Positions 17,604-25,285 of a DNA stretch of 64,000 nt are shown piece by piece (the stretch's first letter is position 1; each line of letters begins with the position of its first letter). Location of the stretch: the NCBI GenBank assembly GCA_963691885.1, contig OY829843.1, positions 2,294,001 to 2,358,000 on the forward strand, given 5' to 3'. A model generated the notes under the pieces. That model was not told where the DNA came from. It was given only the letters and a program-made list of their open reading frames with translations, and did not search any database. The stretch is from G963691885 sp963691885 (GTDB lineage Bacteria > Pseudomonadota > Alphaproteobacteria > UBA8366 > Aestuariispiraceae). The translations under genes and the position numbers were made by a program.

Positions 17604-17629
17604 AACTATTTCACAGGGAGGAAAGTGAA

Positions 17630-18958
17630 GTGTTGAATATCTTGAAATCCACAATGATTGCAGGTGCTGCTGCAACGCTGCTCGCGGGAACGGCGCTCGC
17701 CAACCCCTATGCAGAATATGAAGGCACGACGCTTGTCGTGAACTTCCCGGCCCATCCGCATTATGACGCGGTTATGAAAATTTTGCCGGAATTCACCAAA
17801 GAGACCGGGATCGAGGTTGAGGTTGATCAACTTCCCTATCTCAAAATGCGTGAGCGCCAGACACTGGAACTCGCACAGGAAGACGGCGAATACGATCTGA
17901 TCGCGTATGTGGTTTTCTCAAAGGCAGATTATGTCTATGCCGATCAGCTGGAAAATCTGGCGAAGTATTTCATGAACCCGAAATTGGCCAACCCGGCTTA
18001 TGATGCGGGTGATCTGATCGATGGTTATGTTTACAACATCGGTTTCGCCGGTGGCGACAAGGGCTATCTCGAAGGGAAAACCGGTTCACTTTTCGGTATT
18101 CCTTACGGTTCAGAAACCTCGATCCTCGGGTATCGCAAAGACATTTTCGACAAGCATGGTCTGAAAGTTCCAGAAACCTATAACGAGATGCTGGAAATTG
18201 CGTGCAAGATCCCGCAGTTGGAGCCTGGCATGGGTGGTGTCGCCTCTCGCGCAGCTTCCGGACATCATGCGTCTCACGCGTTCCTGCTGCACCTGGCCCC
18301 ACTCGGCGGTCGAGTGTTTGATGATCAGTGGAACCCCATCGTCAATAACGAGGCCGGTGTAAAAGCTGCCCAGGCATTGAAAACCATCGTCGACTGTGGT
18401 CCTGAAGGGGCAAAGAATTTTGGCTTTGGTGAGGCCCTTGGTTCTTTCCTGAATGGCGACACCGCCATGTTCCTGGACACCACCGTTGTTGCAGGTCAGA
18501 TCAACAATCCTTCCAAATCCCAAGTTGTCGGTAAAGTTGGCTGGGCCCTGCACCCAATGGGTACCCGTCGCGGTTCGCAGACCGGTGGTTTTGGTATCGG
18601 TATTCCGGCCAATGCGGAAAACAAGGAAGCGGCCTTCCTGCTGATGCAGTGGCTGACCTCCAAGAAGGGTGATCAACTGGTGGCTCTTGCCGGTGGAAAC
18701 CCGTCGCGTTTCTCGACCCATGCTGATCCGGCTGTGAACGAGAAATTCCCGCATATGGCTACATTCGGGGAGGCCCTGAAGCATGCTGATCCTGACTGGC
18801 GTCCGATTATCCCGGTCTGGGGCAAGATCAATGCTGACCTCGGTACCACTCTGTCCAAGGTTCTGACAGAGGATCTGGACATCAAAGAAGCGCTGGATGG
18901 TGTTGCTGAACGCACCAAGGGCGTGATGGAAGAAGCCGGGTATTACACCTGGAACTGA
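17630..18958 (+). CDS. Extracellular solute-binding protein, sugar ABC type (family 1)
   Basis: A 442-residue periplasmic binding protein for the surrounding CUT1 transporter. It starts with GTG (17630) after the ribosome site GGGAGG. A signal peptide occupies about residues 1-24 (hydrophobic core AGAAATLLAGTALA). The mature part has the two-lobe family 1 features, including the conserved FGIPYGSETSILGYRKDIF segment and the C-terminal WGKIN/LTEDLDIKEALD helices. Family 1 proteins bind oligosaccharides, polyols or glycerophosphodiesters; the ligand is unknown. A strong hairpin directly follows the gene. Confidence 0.9.
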   Translation: MLNILKSTMIAGAAATLLAGTALANPYAEYEGTTLVVNFPAHPHYDAVMKILPEFTKETGIEVEVDQLPYLKMRERQTLELAQEDGEYDLIAYVVFSKADYVYADQLENLAKYFMNPKLANPAYDAGDLIDGYVYNIGFAGGDKGYLEGKTGSLFGIPYGSETSILGYRKDIFDKHGLKVPETYNEMLEIACKIPQLEPGMGGVASRAASGHHASHAFLLHLAPLGGRVFDDQWNPIVNNEAGVKAAQALKTIVDCGPEGAKNFGFGEALGSFLNGDTAMFLDTTVVAGQINNPSKSQVVGKVGWALHPMGTRRGSQTGGFGIGIPANAENKEAAFLLMQWLTSKKGDQLVALAGGNPSRFSTHADPAVNEKFPHMATFGEALKHADPDWRPIIPVWGKINADLGTTLSKVLTEDLDIKEALDGVAERTKGVMEEAGYYTWN

Positions 18959-18977
18959 TCCGGTCCGACCAGTGAAG

Positions 18978-19008
18978 TCCCGGGGCGATGGGACCCCCCG
19001 CCCCGGGA
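18978..19008 (+). terminator. Intra-operon hairpin after the binding-protein gene
   Basis: A 9-bp perfect stem (TCCCGGGGC / GCCCCGGGA) is followed by a pyrimidine-rich TCTTTCTCTCTT run. Its position between binding protein and first permease fits partial termination or 3'-end protection that yields more binding protein than permease. Confidence 0.7.
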
Positions 19009-19050
19009 TCTTTCTCTCTTCTCCGTCTCATCTGAACATTAGGTGACCCC

Positions 19051-19965
19051 ATGCAACGCGCGATGGCCAACCGACTGACGCCCTATATGTTTATGGCCCC
19101 TGCCGGGATCATCATGGCGCTGGCCCTTATGTATCCGCTTGGTTACATGGTCTGGGGGTCTTTTCGGGACTGGGATCCCAGTCAGACGATCGGGGAAGCG
19201 GAATTTGTAGGGTTGAAAAACTACATAACCCTGCTGGGTGACCCGAATTTCCGTGAAAGTCTAAGTGTAACCCTGCGTTTTGCCGTTGTCGTGGTCACGG
19301 CTGAAATGCTGATCGGTGTTGGTCTGGCCCTGCTGCTGGATCGCAACATTCGCGGCATGTCGATCCTGCGCACGCTTTTCATTCTGCCGATGATGATTGC
19401 GCCTGTGGTTGTTGGTCTGATGTGGCGCTACATGTACCACCCCACTGTTGGCACCTTTAACCGCTTTCTGGATAGTGTCGGCCTGCCGAAAGTGGACTGG
19501 TTGGGTGAATATGCGCTGACCAGCGTGATTATTGCCGATATCTGGCAATGGACACCGTTCATTTTCATCCTGGCGCTTGCCGCGCTGCAGTCTCTGCCCC
19601 GTTCCGCGTTGGAGGCGGCACGTATTGATGGCGCGACGCCGTGGCAACAGATCTGGCATATTAAATTGCCGCTGATGATGCCGGTGCTGATTGTCACCGG
19701 GCTGCTGCGCCTGATCGATGCGTTCAAGGTTCTCGAAGTGATCCTGGTGATGACAGAGGGCGGCCCGGGCCTTTCGACAGAAATTCTGGCCCTTCGCATA
19801 TCCCGGACAGCGACCGAGTTCCGCGAACTTGGCGTCGCGGCGGCTATGTCGAACTACCTGCTTTTGCTGCTCCTCACCCTGACCCTGGCGATGTTTGCCT
19901 TCACCAGATGGCAGGAAATGCGGGCCGCAAAGATCAAGGCAAAAGTTGAAGAGGAGGAAGGCTGA
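19051..19965 (+). CDS. Sugar ABC transporter permease, MalF-type
   Basis: A 304-residue inner-membrane permease with about six hydrophobic helices and the EAA coupling loop EAARIDGATPWQQIWHIKLP (about 188-207) that contacts the ATPase. Length and order fit a CUT1 MalF/UgpA-type subunit. The stop TGA overlaps the start ATG of the next permease by one base (TGATG), indicating translational coupling. It follows the binding protein after the hairpin at 18978-19008. Confidence 0.92.
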   Translation: MQRAMANRLTPYMFMAPAGIIMALALMYPLGYMVWGSFRDWDPSQTIGEAEFVGLKNYITLLGDPNFRESLSVTLRFAVVVVTAEMLIGVGLALLLDRNIRGMSILRTLFILPMMIAPVVVGLMWRYMYHPTVGTFNRFLDSVGLPKVDWLGEYALTSVIIADIWQWTPFIFILALAALQSLPRSALEAARIDGATPWQQIWHIKLPLMMPVLIVTGLLRLIDAFKVLEVILVMTEGGPGLSTEILALRISRTATEFRELGVAAAMSNYLLLLLLTLTLAMFAFTRWQEMRAAKIKAKVEEEEG

Positions 19966-20900
19966 TGGCGACGACCCATGAAAGGCAGCATCCGGGTTTC
20001 TATGCACTGATCGCTGCCCTTGTGGTAATGTCAGTGGGACCCGTCCTCCTGATGTTCGTGAATTCCTTCAAACTGGATGTTGATATTATTTCTGGCGCGT
20101 CCGGCCTCATCTTCCTGCCGACGATCCAGAATTACGAGACCGCACTGTGTGATCTTCTCTGGTATGAGTTGGAGCATCTCGACTTTTGTTCACTGAAATT
20201 CGGTGGGGCCTTTATCAACTCGCTTGTGATCGCCCTGATCTCAACCGTCTTGACGCTCGTTATTGGCTGTATGGCGGCATACGCGCTGGTGAGGTTCCGT
20301 TTCATGGGCCGGGATACGGTATCGCTCAGCACCTTGATGGTGCGGATGGTTCCGCCGGCCGTGCTTCTCGTTCCCGTATTCGGCCTGTGGAACAACGAGT
20401 TCTGCATCGACAAGGAAACCATGGTGGGGGAGCTGATCCGCGACGTCTTTGGGGGACGCGGTGATGTCTGTCTGGCCGGGACCCATTCGGGGATCATCCT
20501 GATTTACGTGGCCATGAACCTGCCCTTTGTGATCTGGATCCTGCAGAGCTTTATTGTGCAGGTCCCACGTTCGCTTGAAGAGGCGGCGAGGGTGGATGGT
20601 GCCGGGCCGTTTCAGGTCTTCTTCCTGGTTGTCCTCCCCCTTATCAAACCGGGGCTGGCAGCGGCTGCGATCTTTACCTTCCGGATTGCCTGGAACGAAT
20701 ACCTGCTGGCCTCCGCGCTTTCTGATCGTGACACCAAGACCGTACCGATTCTGATCGTGAACAACATGTCTGAGTTCAATGTTGAATGGGGTGTGATTAT
20801 GGCAACGGGCATGTTGCTGGCGATCCCGCCCATCATCTTCACGTTGCTCGCCAGTCGCCAGATTATCACCGGCATGACGGCCGGTGCGGTAAAGGGCTGA
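19965..20900 (+). CDS. Sugar ABC transporter permease, MalG-type, with cysteine-bearing loops
   Basis: A 311-residue permease pairing with the preceding MalF-type subunit. It has six predicted helices and the EAA loop EEAARVDGAGPFQVFFLVVL. Two predicted periplasmic loops are longer than I expect and carry cysteine pairs: Cys62/Cys75 before helix 2 and Cys147/Cys169 in the loop after PPAVLLVPVF. These could form disulfides. Its stop overlaps the ATG of the downstream cytochrome b561-like gene by one base, so the whole set is translationally linked. Confidence 0.9.
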   Translation: MATTHERQHPGFYALIAALVVMSVGPVLLMFVNSFKLDVDIISGASGLIFLPTIQNYETALCDLLWYELEHLDFCSLKFGGAFINSLVIALISTVLTLVIGCMAAYALVRFRFMGRDTVSLSTLMVRMVPPAVLLVPVFGLWNNEFCIDKETMVGELIRDVFGGRGDVCLAGTHSGIILIYVAMNLPFVIWILQSFIVQVPRSLEEAARVDGAGPFQVFFLVVLPLIKPGLAAAAIFTFRIAWNEYLLASALSDRDTKTVPILIVNNMSEFNVEWGVIMATGMLLAIPPIIFTLLASRQIITGMTAGAVKG

Positions 20901-21625
20901 TGTGGGAGTGGCTGCTCACCCCCATCGATCCTGACCGCGTCCACGAAGTCGGATTTGCGGTGTCCTGGCATGCGCGTTCGATGACCCTGGCCTGGGGTGT
21001 TCTGGCGCCTTTGGCGATACTGATTGCCCGGTTTTTTAAAGTCATGCCGGGGCAGGAATTTCCGAACGAACTGGACAATCAGGTTTGGTGGCGCAGTCAC
21101 TGGATCGGAGCCAGTCTGGTGCTGATGTTCACGATTTTCGGGATTGGTTTGATACTGCCCGAGGCAGGAGAAATCGGCTGGCACGGCATTCTTGGATACT
21201 GTGTGTTGGGGTTGGTTCTGGGGCAGGTGACACTCGGTCTGTTCAGGGGATCAAAGGGCGGGCCGACATCGCCTGCCAGTGACGGAAGTTTGCACGGCGA
21301 TCACTACGACATGACGCCGCGGCGTAAAACGTTTGAGGCCCTGCACAAATCCATGGGCTATATGCTGTTGCTCCTGGCGGCCATGGTTTTGGTCCAGGGA
21401 TTGTGGCAGGCGAATGCCCCGAACTGGATGTGGCTCTCCATAGCTCTCTGGTGGTCCGCCCTTTGTTGGGCCTTTGTGGTTCTGCAGCAAAGTGGCAAGG
21501 CGATCGATACGTATCAGGCGATCTGGGGTCCGGACCCGCGGCACCCCGGAAACCAGCAAGAGCAGAAGGGCTGGGGCATGCAAAGAATCTACACTGATGG
21601 AGGCGAACATCTTCGGCATGATTGA
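20900..21625 (+). CDS. Cytochrome b561-domain membrane protein
   Basis: A 241-residue membrane protein resembling the eukaryotic-type cytochrome b561/ferric-reductase transmembrane domain. Predicted helices carry well-placed histidines: SWHARSM, RSHWIGASL, GWHGILGYC and HKSMGYMLLLL, which would give two bis-histidine haem b sites. Such proteins move electrons across the membrane. It starts at ATG 20900, overlapping the permease stop by one base, and its end overlaps the lactonase gene by 29 bases, so it is firmly inside the sugar transport operon. Inference: it may serve electron transfer from periplasmic oxidation of the same substrate. No dehydrogenase partner is visible in the window. Confidence 0.78.
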   Translation: MWEWLLTPIDPDRVHEVGFAVSWHARSMTLAWGVLAPLAILIARFFKVMPGQEFPNELDNQVWWRSHWIGASLVLMFTIFGIGLILPEAGEIGWHGILGYCVLGLVLGQVTLGLFRGSKGGPTSPASDGSLHGDHYDMTPRRKTFEALHKSMGYMLLLLAAMVLVQGLWQANAPNWMWLSIALWWSALCWAFVVLQQSGKAIDTYQAIWGPDPRHPGNQQEQKGWGMQRIYTDGGEHLRHD

Positions 21626-22535
21626 AGGTACAGGGTTTGAGGTTCTCGATCCTGAATTTGAGGAATGTTTTATTGGTCATGTCCGGGTCGAACGGCTTTG
21701 GACCGGTGCCAGATGGACGGAAGGGCCCGCCTGGTTTGCGGCGGGGCGGTATCTCTTATGGTCGGATATTCCCAATAACCGGATCCTGCGCTGGGATGAA
21801 ACAGATGGCAGTGTCTCCGTCTTTCGCCAGCCATCCAACAATGCCAACGGGCATAGCGTGGACGCTCAAGGTCGCCTGATCTCTTGCGAGCATCTGACAC
21901 GCCGCGTTACCCGGACCGAACATAACGGCACGATCAGCGTGATTGCAGACTCCTACAACGGAAAACGTCTGAATTCCCCGAACGATGTCGTGGTGAAATC
22001 CGATGGTTCTATCTGGTTCACAGATCCAAGCTACGGCATATTGATGGATTACGAGGGCGACAGAGCGGAAAGCGAGATCGGTGCCTGCCACGTCTATGCC
22101 GTGTCCCCGGACGGCCAGATCCGTATTGTTGCGGATGACTACCACAAGCCCAATGGCCTCGCCTTCTCGCCCGATGAAGCGTTCCTCTATATCGCTGATA
22201 CTGGCGTAACCCATCTGAAGGATGGTCCAAAACATATCCGAAGGCACAAGATTGAGGCGGATGGAAGCCTTTCGGGTGGTGACGTCTTTGCTGAATGCAC
22301 CGAGGGGCTTTTTGACGGCTTCCGGTTTGATCGGGCTGGCAAAATATGGAGTTCGGCCGCGGACGGCGTTCACTGCCTTTCCGCCGATGGCAGGTTGATT
22401 GGCAAGGTGCGTATCCCCGAACTGGTTTCCAATGTCTGTTTTGGCGGCCTAAAGCTGGACCGGCTTTTTATCTGTGGCACCAGCTCGCTCTACAGTGTTT
22501 ATCTCAACGTGAATGGCGTTTCGCCGTACCGTTGA
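21597..22535 (+). CDS. SMP-30/gluconolactonase family lactonase
   Basis: A 312-residue six-bladed beta-propeller of the SMP-30/gluconolactonase/LRE family, which hydrolyses sugar lactones with one bound divalent metal. Metal-ligand segments are visible: glutamate in RWTEGPAW, asparagine in NSPNDVV, and aspartate in LYIADTG. There is no signal peptide, so it is cytoplasmic. ATG 21597 is used; ATG 21618 is an alternative. It overlaps the cytochrome b561 gene. With the transporter and the downstream dehydrogenase it suggests an oxidative sugar pathway, sugar to lactone to sugar acid, though no sugar dehydrogenase is seen here. Confidence 0.88.
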   Translation: MEANIFGMIEGTGFEVLDPEFEECFIGHVRVERLWTGARWTEGPAWFAAGRYLLWSDIPNNRILRWDETDGSVSVFRQPSNNANGHSVDAQGRLISCEHLTRRVTRTEHNGTISVIADSYNGKRLNSPNDVVVKSDGSIWFTDPSYGILMDYEGDRAESEIGACHVYAVSPDGQIRIVADDYHKPNGLAFSPDEAFLYIADTGVTHLKDGPKHIRRHKIEADGSLSGGDVFAECTEGLFDGFRFDRAGKIWSSAADGVHCLSADGRLIGKVRIPELVSNVCFGGLKLDRLFICGTSSLYSVYLNVNGVSPYR

Positions 22536-22559
22536 TCACCATTTATTGGGAATATCTAT

Positions 22560-22976
22560 ATGGCTTTTACAATTGAGACCCGAAGCCTGACCCATCGCGC
22601 TGTCATGACCATGTTGGTGGCCGCCGTGGCAAAGGCGGAAGAATTGGGTCAACCACAATGCATCGTGATTGTGGATGCCAGTGGTGAGACCCTGGGGGAA
22701 ATACGGATGACGGGGTCAAAATATCTCAGCCGGAAAAGCGCCAGGGCGAAGGCCCGGACAGCGGCGTCGATTGGTGGCCCAACAACCGCTATTCCCGAAC
22801 AAGTGAGAGTGCCGGTCGCCATGGCAACCGAGGGGAATGTGACCGGGCTGGGAGGTGGTTTTCCGATCCGGATGGATGGCTTGGTTCTGGGCGGTATTGG
22901 CGTTGGGTCGGGCAGTCCGGACCAGGATGAGGCGGTTTGTCTGGCCGCACTTGAAGCAATCGGGGCAGAGACCTGA
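22560..22976 (+). CDS. GlcG/HbpS-family protein
   Basis: A 138-residue protein of the GlcG/HbpS family (PF03928-like), with the typical opening TRSLTHRAVMTMLVAAVAKAE split around AEELGQPQCIVIVDASGE and the closing glycine-rich LGGGFPIRMDGLVLGGIGVG. Members bind haem, cobalamin or small effectors, and in glycolate operons the function is unresolved. It has no signal peptide. Its place next to a lactonase and a hydroxyacid dehydrogenase is a common arrangement for this family in hydroxyacid operons. A haem role would fit the nearby cytochrome b561 gene, but this is speculation. Confidence 0.82.
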   Translation: MAFTIETRSLTHRAVMTMLVAAVAKAEELGQPQCIVIVDASGETLGEIRMTGSKYLSRKSARAKARTAASIGGPTTAIPEQVRVPVAMATEGNVTGLGGGFPIRMDGLVLGGIGVGSGSPDQDEAVCLAALEAIGAET

Positions 22977-23013
22977 CCCTGTTTCAGGCGATATAAACAT
23001 AAGGAGTTTTCAA

Positions 23014-23907
23014 ATGACTGAGCGCATTGCGCTGATCGGTGCGGGGGCTATGGGTGGCGCCATTGGCACCCGCCTCCTGGAGACGGGCAACAGCCTGACC
23101 GTCTTTGATCTGGATAAAGCGAAGGTTGATGCCCTCGTGGAGAACGGGGGTGTTTCTGCTGTGAGTGCTGCAGCTGCAAGTGCTGAGGCGGATTTTGTGA
23201 TTACCAGTCTGAACGCCGCCCGCATTGTCGAAATCGCGGCCTTTGGAAAAGACGGGATTGCAGAGGGTGCACGACCTGGCACTTTGATTATCGATATGTC
23301 CTCAATCGATCCGGATTCCACACGCCGGTTTGCGGAGATGGCCGAAGAGAAGGGGTTGGCCTGGGTGGACAGTCCTTTGTCCGGCGGCGCGCCCAAGGCC
23401 TTGATTGGCGAATTAACCCTTATGGCTGGTGGCCGTGTCGAAGATGTTGAGCGGGCCCGCCGTGCCCTGCGCCATGTTGCCAGCAACTATACCCATATGG
23501 GGCCGGCGGGGGCCGGGCAAACGACAAAACTGATCAATCAGGTCCTGTGTGGTTTGGGCTTTTTGGCGGTTGCAGAGGCAGCGCAATTGGCGATAGATGC
23601 CGGGATAGATGCGATCAAAATCCCGGAAGCCCTCAAAGGCGGGCGCGCCGACAGCGCCCTGTTGCAGGAATATCTGCCACGCTATGTGACCAAGGATTAT
23701 CGGCGTACGGGGCGCATCGACAATATGGTTAAGGACCTGAACGCGGTGAATGACGTTGCGCGTCAGACCGGCACGTCGATGCCGATGACATCGCTTTGTG
23801 CCGAAATCCACAGAATGCTGACAGCCGCCGGTTACGGTGGTGAGGATCAGGCGGCGGTGATGGAGTTCTTTTCCGGCGCAAATACACCGGTCACAGACCA
23901 AGTTTAG
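23014..23907 (+). CDS. NAD(P)-dependent beta-hydroxyacid dehydrogenase (3-hydroxyisobutyrate/tartronate-semialdehyde reductase-like)
   Basis: A 297-residue dehydrogenase of the 3-hydroxyisobutyrate family. The N-terminal Rossmann motif is GAGAMGGAIG (about 9-18); the substrate-binding segment is DSPLSGGAPKALIGELTLMAGG split around residue 125, with the catalytic lysine in GAGQTTKLINQVL. It reduces or oxidises beta-hydroxyacids such as tartronate semialdehyde or hydroxyisobutyrate. ATG 23014 has a clear AAGGAG ribosome site. It is the last gene of the sugar operon and suggests a three-carbon semialdehyde intermediate. Confidence 0.9.
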   Translation: MTERIALIGAGAMGGAIGTRLLETGNSLTVFDLDKAKVDALVENGGVSAVSAAAASAEADFVITSLNAARIVEIAAFGKDGIAEGARPGTLIIDMSSIDPDSTRRFAEMAEEKGLAWVDSPLSGGAPKALIGELTLMAGGRVEDVERARRALRHVASNYTHMGPAGAGQTTKLINQVLCGLGFLAVAEAAQLAIDAGIDAIKIPEALKGGRADSALLQEYLPRYVTKDYRRTGRIDNMVKDLNAVNDVARQTGTSMPMTSLCAEIHRMLTAAGYGGEDQAAVMEFFSGANTPVTDQV

Positions 23908-23922
23908 TGCAACTTCGGCTCT

Positions 23923-25275
23923 CTACTTGACTGCAAACTTATAGATCGAGGCAAGTTTCTGAGCGGCCTCGTTCTCTGGATCACTTCTGTTCAGGATGAG
24001 GCCAAGATCCCGCATCATGGCTGCCCATAGTCTTTGATCTTTTTGTGCCATGATATCCAGGACACAGAAATTCGTTCCCACCGAGTGATTGTTGTACTCA
24101 TCTCACATGACAAGGCGAAGGGAATCCAGCCCGGCGTTGTTTTTCCGATACCCCAAAGGTTTGCAGCCCGTGTAATCAGCGTCTCGGCTTTCCTTTTGCT
24201 TCAGATGATTTTGATTGAGGACGAAACGAAGGAGCCTGAGATTGTCGTTTGTTTTTCCGCCTTCGTGATAGTCCGCATAGATCGCAAAATACGGGAACCG
24301 TGTCGATGTACCGTCGATCTGTGTATCCCCCAGAAAGATCCTGAAATTGATATGATTGTCGTCTTCATAAACATTCTGAATATGAGCTGATCGGAAGGTT
24401 AAATCACCGCCATACTTGTGGCCCGGTATTGTGTTTTGTCTGAACGAAAAGGATGGCTGCTTGGAAGAAGGCGGCAGGGCCGCAATCTGTGTTTGGCCGG
24501 ATGCGGGAGCGGGTTCGCCAGCGAAATAGAAATCTCCGATCAGCGAAGACGATTCCCAGGGAACCTGACGGGCATTCGTTTTTTCAACGACATTGATGCG
24601 CACGCGCTTCAGCGCCTGTTCAACGGTCAGACCGGGTTGTTTTATCGCGCGGGCGAGCGCACTTGTGTAGGGGCTATTACGACCGGTGCCATCCAGGGCG
24701 ACGGCACCTGGCGCTGTCGAATAGGAAATCAGTGTGCCAAATGGCGCATCGATCCGGGCCAACCCACCACCGGTCGAACGGGAAAGCGCCTTGAACGGAT
24801 TGTTCCGGCAGGCATCAAGAAACACCAGGTTCAGGCGGTTTGATGCTGTTGAGATGCTTTTCATGACCAGGTCCATCGAAACAGCCTTTACCGACAGATC
24901 CAGTTCGTCCTGAATATCCACATCAACCGGTATGAGATAGTTCTCACCGTTGGCCTGAACGGCGTGCCCGGCGTAATAGAAGAGGCCAACCGCATCTTCC
25001 CCGGCTGCTTCAAGGCTGCGCCCGAAATTCGCGACGACGCGGCCAAACTCAAAATAGGTCAGGTCTTCACGAAGCAGCACCTCAAATCCGAGATCTTCCA
25101 GTGTTGCTGCCATAAGCTTCGCGTCATTGCGCGGGTTGACCAGCGGGGCAACCTGATAATCGCTATTCCCGATGATCAGGGCCAGTTTCGACGGTGCCGC
25201 AAAGGATTGCGTTGAAAAACACATCAGAAAAAGGATACCGACCGATATCAAATATCGACGAAGTTCCCTTGCCAT
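23923..25275 (-). pseudogene. Exported caspase-family protein with an in-frame TGA near the C-terminus
   Basis: A peptidase C14 (caspase-fold) protein. Residues 1-27 form a signal peptide (core LISVGILFLMCF), and the caspase domain spans about 30-265 with the His104 (YYAGHAV) and Cys156 (LDACRNNP) dyad. A C-terminal beta-rich extension follows. The ordinary stop is TGA at 24103-24105 (390 residues), but the same frame stays open for 59 more codons to TAG at 23923-23925, encoding a plausible domain end (NHSVGTNFCVLDIM, LWAAMMRDLGLIL). A Trp or Arg codon mutated to TGA would explain this. Classed as interrupted, though the catalytic domain is intact either way. ATG 25275 has AGGAGG 9 bases upstream and starts 10 bases after the sister gene ends. 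Confidence 0.75.
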
Positions 25276-25285
25276 CTCCTGCCTC

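Noticed and set aside
16989..17675. Minus-strand open frame of 228 codons in the sugar ATPase gene
   Set aside because: Antisense shadow of a well-supported ABC ATPase; no recognisable motif.
24103..24105. Selenocysteine codon in the small caspase gene
   Set aside because: The TGA is far from the catalytic Cys, the region has no redox motif and no evident SECIS-like hairpin directly after it. A nonsense change is simpler.
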